Positions 60,953 through 64,000 of a DNA stretch of 64,000 nucleotides are shown here, piece after piece. How positions within the stretch are numbered: the first letter of the stretch is position 1; each line of letters begins with the position of its first letter. This DNA comes from Mycobacterium decipiens. Lineage in GTDB: Bacteria > Actinomycetota > Actinomycetes > Mycobacteriales > Mycobacteriaceae. The notes beneath the pieces were generated by a model. It had not been told where the DNA came from. It was given only the letters and a program-made list of their open reading frames with translations, and searched no databases. The position numbers were made by a program, and so were the translations under genes. The stretch covers positions 2,170,001 through 2,234,000 of the forward strand of contig NZ_OY970459.1 in assembly GCF_963853665.1 (NCBI RefSeq), given 5' to 3'.

Positions 60953-62475
60953 CGTGCGAAGGTCGTTGCCACGAGGACGCCGTGCGCATCACGGGTGACG
61001 CGGATCTTCGGCAGCTTTACCGCAATCGCTTCGGCCACCACCGCGAGTCGAGATCCGCCATCTGGCGTGTACTTGTCGACGACTTCTTTCAGGCGTGGAT
61101 CAAGCGCAGCGATACCGTGGTGGACTTGGGATGCGGCTACGGCGAATTCCTGAACCACGTGAGGGCCGCGCACCGAATCGGTGTGGATCTCAACCCGGAC
61201 AGTGCCAACATGCTCGAACCCGAAGTGGAGTTCCACCAGGGTCGAGCCGACGACCTCGGCTTTCTCGAAGATGAGTCGGTCGATGTCGTCTTCAGCAGCA
61301 ATTTGTTGGAGCATCTGCAAAGCAAGGCCGAAGTGGAGCGCACGATCGCCGAGGTTCGACGGGTGCTCAAGCCCGGCGGGCACTTCATCGCCCTGGGACC
61401 GAACATTCGCTTTCTCTCCGGTGACTATTGGGACTTCTGGGACCACGCGGTGCCGATCAGCGATCGTTCACTGGCCGAGCTGCTGGGCATCCACCACTTC
61501 GAAATCGTGGCGACCTACGATCGTTTTCTGCCGTACACGACGTATTCTCCACTGCCGAAGGCGCCGATCCTGGTGCGGCTGTTTCTGCGATCCAGACTGG
61601 CGTGGCGGGTCTTGGGAAGGCAGTTCCTGGTCCGGGCGCGTAAGTCGCGATCGGAGGCAGACTTTCAGCGCGTGGTCAGTGTCGTCGTCCCGGTGTATAA
61701 CGAGGGCGAAAATATTCAGGTCTGCGTCAGAAGGCTCGCTGAGGCATTAGCGGATACCCCACACGAGCTACTCGTCTGCTACGACTTCGACGCGGACACC
61801 ACGCTGCCGGCACTCGCCGCCATGCCCGACCGCCCCTCCACTGTGCGACTGGTCCGAAACGCGCTCGGCAAGGGTGTGGCCAACGCGCTGATCGCCGGCT
61901 TCGCGGCAGCTCGTGGCGACGTGGTCGTCACCAGCATGGCGGACCTGTCCGACCCACCGTCGGTAATTCCGTTGATGGCGGCCAAGATCCGCGAAGAGGG
62001 GGCCGACATCGTCAGCGGGTCACGCTATATGCCAGGCGGTTCACAGACTGGTGGGCCACGGTTGAAGACCCTCATGTCGCGGACGGCCGGGCTGAGTTTG
62101 CATTATCTGGGTCGCCTGCCGACCCATGATGCCACCACGAACTTCCGTGCTTACAGCCGCCGGTTCCTCGACGATGTTGCAGTGCAGAGTGTGCGCGGAT
62201 TCGAGGTGGGGCTGGAGCTCACGACGAAAGCGCATCTGCTTGGCTATCGGGTCGATGAGGTCCCCAGCAGCTGGACAGACCGAACCGCCGGCACCAGCAA
62301 ATTCGACTTGGTCGGCTGGCTGCCAGCATATCTGCACTGGTACGGGCTGGCCATGCGGCGGCCGATGCTGCTTTGGGCCGGCGGGGGAGTGGCAGTGCTC
62401 CTAGCCACACGGCTCATGCGCCGATGCCGTTTCGGTACACGCGGCGCAGCTGGGCGCGAAAGGCTATGTCACTAA
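60949..62475 (+). CDS. Fusion protein: SAM methyltransferase + GT2 glycosyltransferase
   Basis: A 508-residue two-domain protein. Residues about 20-230 are a class I SAM methyltransferase with VVDLGCGYGEFL (about 57-68), VVFSSNLLEHL and RRVLKPGGHFIALGPN. From about 241 a GT2 domain of the dolichyl-phosphate-mannose-synthase type begins (VSVVVPVYNEGENIQVCV), with ACID-pair Asp at about 332-335 (SMADLSDPP), SGSRYMPGGSQTGG and RGFEVGLELTTKA. One membrane span follows near residue 470-487 (MLLWAGGGVAVLLATRLM). TTG at 60949 overlaps the epimerase stop; GTG at 60982 is an alternative start. It may methylate and then transfer a sugar to polyprenyl phosphate or a glycolipid. Confidence 0.85.
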   Translation: MTCEGRCHEDAVRITGDADLRQLYRNRFGHHRESRSAIWRVLVDDFFQAWIKRSDTVVDLGCGYGEFLNHVRAAHRIGVDLNPDSANMLEPEVEFHQGRADDLGFLEDESVDVVFSSNLLEHLQSKAEVERTIAEVRRVLKPGGHFIALGPNIRFLSGDYWDFWDHAVPISDRSLAELLGIHHFEIVATYDRFLPYTTYSPLPKAPILVRLFLRSRLAWRVLGRQFLVRARKSRSEADFQRVVSVVVPVYNEGENIQVCVRRLAEALADTPHELLVCYDFDADTTLPALAAMPDRPSTVRLVRNALGKGVANALIAGFAAARGDVVVTSMADLSDPPSVIPLMAAKIREEGADIVSGSRYMPGGSQTGGPRLKTLMSRTAGLSLHYLGRLPTHDATTNFRAYSRRFLDDVAVQSVRGFEVGLELTTKAHLLGYRVDEVPSSWTDRTAGTSKFDLVGWLPAYLHWYGLAMRRPMLLWAGGGVAVLLATRLMRRCRFGTRGAAGRERLCH

Positions 62476-62625
62476 GGTGAATTGGTGCTACCGACTAGTC
62501 TGTCCGCCAGTATCACCAAGTGCGTTGGTGGCAGTACTGCTACACGGCTTCGCTCGCCGACTGGCGACCGTTCGCTGCTTGCAAGCCGCCATGTATCGGT
62601 CCTACTCCGGCTACAATCCATCCGC

Positions 62626-63066
62626 ATGAAGCGTGTTGCACTGGTTGCCAGTGTGCTACTGCTGGCGGGGTGCGGGGGCGCCACGCACACCACAGCCTCG
62701 ACCGTGACTATCACGCAAACTGTCACCGCTCAGCCCACCGCCGCTCGAACGGCGGGTCAGCAGCCGCCGCCACCTCCGGCACTCAAGACGGTTATCGACG
62801 CCTACGGCAACCCGCAGAGCGTCATAGACCGCGACGGCGCGTATCTGATTCTTGTCGACGTAATGCCGGGCAGGTATCGCACAGCTGGTGGGACAATGTG
62901 CTATTGGGCGCGGCTCCGCAGCACCAATACAAGGGATATCATCGATAGCCGGAAGAGCAGTGTTCCGCAGATAGTCGAGATAAACGAGAACGACACCGCG
63001 TTCTTGACGCAAAACTGTGGGACCTGGCAGATGGTACACATCTCGACCATCCTGGAGCCCTGGTGA
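62626..63066 (+). CDS. Small secreted lipoprotein
   Basis: A 146-residue protein with a lipoprotein signal (MKRVALVASVLLLAGC, lipobox LAGC with Cys at 16), a Thr-rich then Pro-rich linker (TASTVTITQTVTAQPT, QQPPPPPALK) and a compact domain containing two cysteines (TMCYWARL and QNCGTWQ) that could pair. The domain resembles many actinobacterial secreted proteins with YLILVDVMPGRYRTAG-like strands. The 150 bases upstream (62476-62625) hold no gene. Function unknown; surface location is well supported. Confidence 0.85.
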   Translation: MKRVALVASVLLLAGCGGATHTTASTVTITQTVTAQPTAARTAGQQPPPPPALKTVIDAYGNPQSVIDRDGAYLILVDVMPGRYRTAGGTMCYWARLRSTNTRDIIDSRKSSVPQIVEINENDTAFLTQNCGTWQMVHISTILEPW

Positions 63067-63079
63067 CGATCCATGGTGA

Positions 63080-63310
63080 AATCTGTACGGCAACGCCGAA
63101 ACGGTCGATGTCGCTGATGGATTCAGGCTAAGCGTGCCGGCGCAAGGCATCGACACGTTGGGGTATTGGCCTATCGCCATCGTCGCACAGCTCGGTGAGG
63201 ACTTGCCACCAGCTTTAAAAGAGCGACGGAACTCCTCGGAAATCGTCGTCGCATTGGTGAAAGCTGCCAATTCTATTGGAGTCATTGGTAGTTTGCGGGC
63301 ATGGGGGTAG
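63080..63310 (+). pseudogene. Start-less gene fragment between lipoprotein and membrane protein genes
   Basis: An open frame of 76 codons without a convincing start reads NLYGNAETVDVADGFRLSVP, then AQGIDTLGYWPIAIVAQLGE and DLPPALKERRNSSEIVVALV, ending RAWG. It has balanced, protein-like composition, including codon use unlike random sequence, and resembles the C-terminal end of a globular protein. A stop codon lies just upstream (63077). I do not recognise the family. It overlaps the start of the next gene by ten bases. Confidence 0.4.
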
Positions 63311-64000
63311 TCGCGTTGGTACCGGTGAGAACGTCGGGGAAGGTGAGAACATGGCTCTCGACAACAACATGGGGCTCCGTCCGTTGGCAACGGGGCCTCG
63401 TGGCCGGCATCGCTGGTGTCATGTTCTGGCCGCAGTCGGCGGTCAATCCTAGCGTCGGGCTCGATCCGTCTTGGCAGGCCGGGCTCGCCCTGGCCCGAGT
63501 GCAACACATTGCGTGGGGTAGTGAGCTCGTATTCACCTACGGACCCCTCGGGTTCCTCCGGACCAGCAGCTACTACACGTTTGGTCAATCGGTGCTCGCC
63601 GCGGCCTGCCAGGTGGCTATCATCGCCGCACTGTTCCTCGGCATCGCGGCAGCCCTGCGTCAGCGCCTCCCGCCGATGACATCGCTCGTCGGCGCGTTCA
63701 TCACGACCGGCATTGTCACCTTCCTGTCCGTCGGTCATGGCATTGCTTTCAAAGCGCCTTCTGCCCTGGAAATGATGTACCCCGAGCTGGTGGTTCTCGC
63801 GGCGTTCGTGTGGGCGAGCGTGCCCCTGTTGCAACAGGAGCCACGGCGGTCGACGGTATTCGCCACCTGCCTCGCGCTCGGTGCGGTGGCAGGCTTTCAG
63901 CTGCTGATGAAGTTCAACACCGGCCTCGCGATCGTGGCCGTCGCGCTGGCACTGTCGGTCCTGCTCGACTGGAAAGCGCTCGGCCGGCATTGCGCAACGG
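63301..64000 (+). CDS. Polytopic membrane protein, 5' part (runs off the window)
   Basis: The first 233 codons of a larger gene. At least five hydrophobic segments are visible (for example SVLAAACQVAIIAALFLGIA and GLAIVAVALALSVLLDW). An external-looking loop has LDPSWQAGLALARVQHIAWG and ELVFTYGPLGFLRTSSYYTF, a motif found in large actinobacterial membrane proteins near glycan loci, including what I recall of Rv1508c; it may be a GT-C-type enzyme. ATG at 63301 is tentative because there is no clear ribosome-binding site. Confidence 0.75.
   Translation, partial: MGVVALVPVRTSGKVRTWLSTTTWGSVRWQRGLVAGIAGVMFWPQSAVNPSVGLDPSWQAGLALARVQHIAWGSELVFTYGPLGFLRTSSYYTFGQSVLAAACQVAIIAALFLGIAAALRQRLPPMTSLVGAFITTGIVTFLSVGHGIAFKAPSALEMMYPELVVLAAFVWASVPLLQQEPRRSTVFATCLALGAVAGFQLLMKFNTGLAIVAVALALSVLLDWKALGRHCAT

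Noticed and set aside
62656..63990. 444-codon minus-strand frame at the right end
   Set aside because: It opposes a lipoprotein with a proper lipobox and a polytopic membrane protein; the translation is His/Arg-rich and featureless.

Overview
The window is about 65% G+C. Gene order and protein content match the Mycobacterium tuberculosis chromosome from tal (Rv1448c) to the dodecin gene (Rv1498A). The proteins are similar to the M. tuberculosis ones but not identical: InhA differs at roughly 20 positions from the sequence I recall, and several genes present or absent here do not match H37Rv. I read it as a slow-growing Mycobacterium close to, but outside, the M. tuberculosis complex. Rv numbers are from memory of that map, not from a search.

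Layout. 1-6750: tal/tkt (minus), ctaB, a broken PucR-type regulator, qor and an Rv1455 homologue. PE_PGRS27 and PE_PGRS28, which flank ctaB in M. tuberculosis, are missing except for a 34-codon PE relic. 6844-9045: an extra PPE gene and a gene graveyard holding the decayed end of an NRPS and an alpha/beta-hydrolase-like fragment. 9046-13618: heme A synthase, an ABC exporter and mannosyltransferase MptB (minus). 13633-20149: a 62-bp tandem repeat, then the SUF iron-sulfur operon sufR-B-D-C-S-U-T; sufB has no intein but carries a low-GC patch. 20159-29169: fadE15, PE_PGRS29, ctpD, a frameshifted trxA, trxB1, echA12, an ABC-F protein and a small HTH protein. 29215-32640: acnR and aconitase. 32813-39132: Rv1476, peptidoglycan hydrolases ripA/ripB, moxR1, a DUF58 protein and a VWA protein, with regulatory repeats in front. 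39110-45305: decayed Rv1482c, fabG1-inhA-cpfC, Rv1486c, and an NfeD/SPFH pair. 45302-48912: an accessory block (F420-type oxidoreductase, proline-rich membrane protein, two-component system, vapC relic) where H37Rv carries Rv1490. 49032-56755: Rv1491c, methylmalonyl-CoA mutase mutAB, its GTPase chaperone (mazEF4 absent), lipL and dodecin. 56957-64000: a locus unlike H37Rv with a GT87-like membrane enzyme, nucleotide-sugar dehydrogenase, epimerase, a methyltransferase-GT2 fusion, a lipoprotein and a truncated membrane protein; it looks like surface-glycan synthesis.

Functional themes are respiratory heme A (ctaB, ctaA), Fe-S supply and iron handling (suf, acn, ctpD), envelope building and remodelling (mptB, ripAB, fabG1-inhA), propionate/methylmalonyl metabolism (mutAB-meaB) and a variable glycan locus. 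No tRNA, rRNA, CRISPR array, insertion sequence or prophage was recognised. At least seven relics or broken genes (PE, Rv1453-like, NRPS, trxA, Rv1482c, vapC, SDR) show active gene decay. Two of the frameshifts are one-base losses in T runs, so sequencing error must be excluded.
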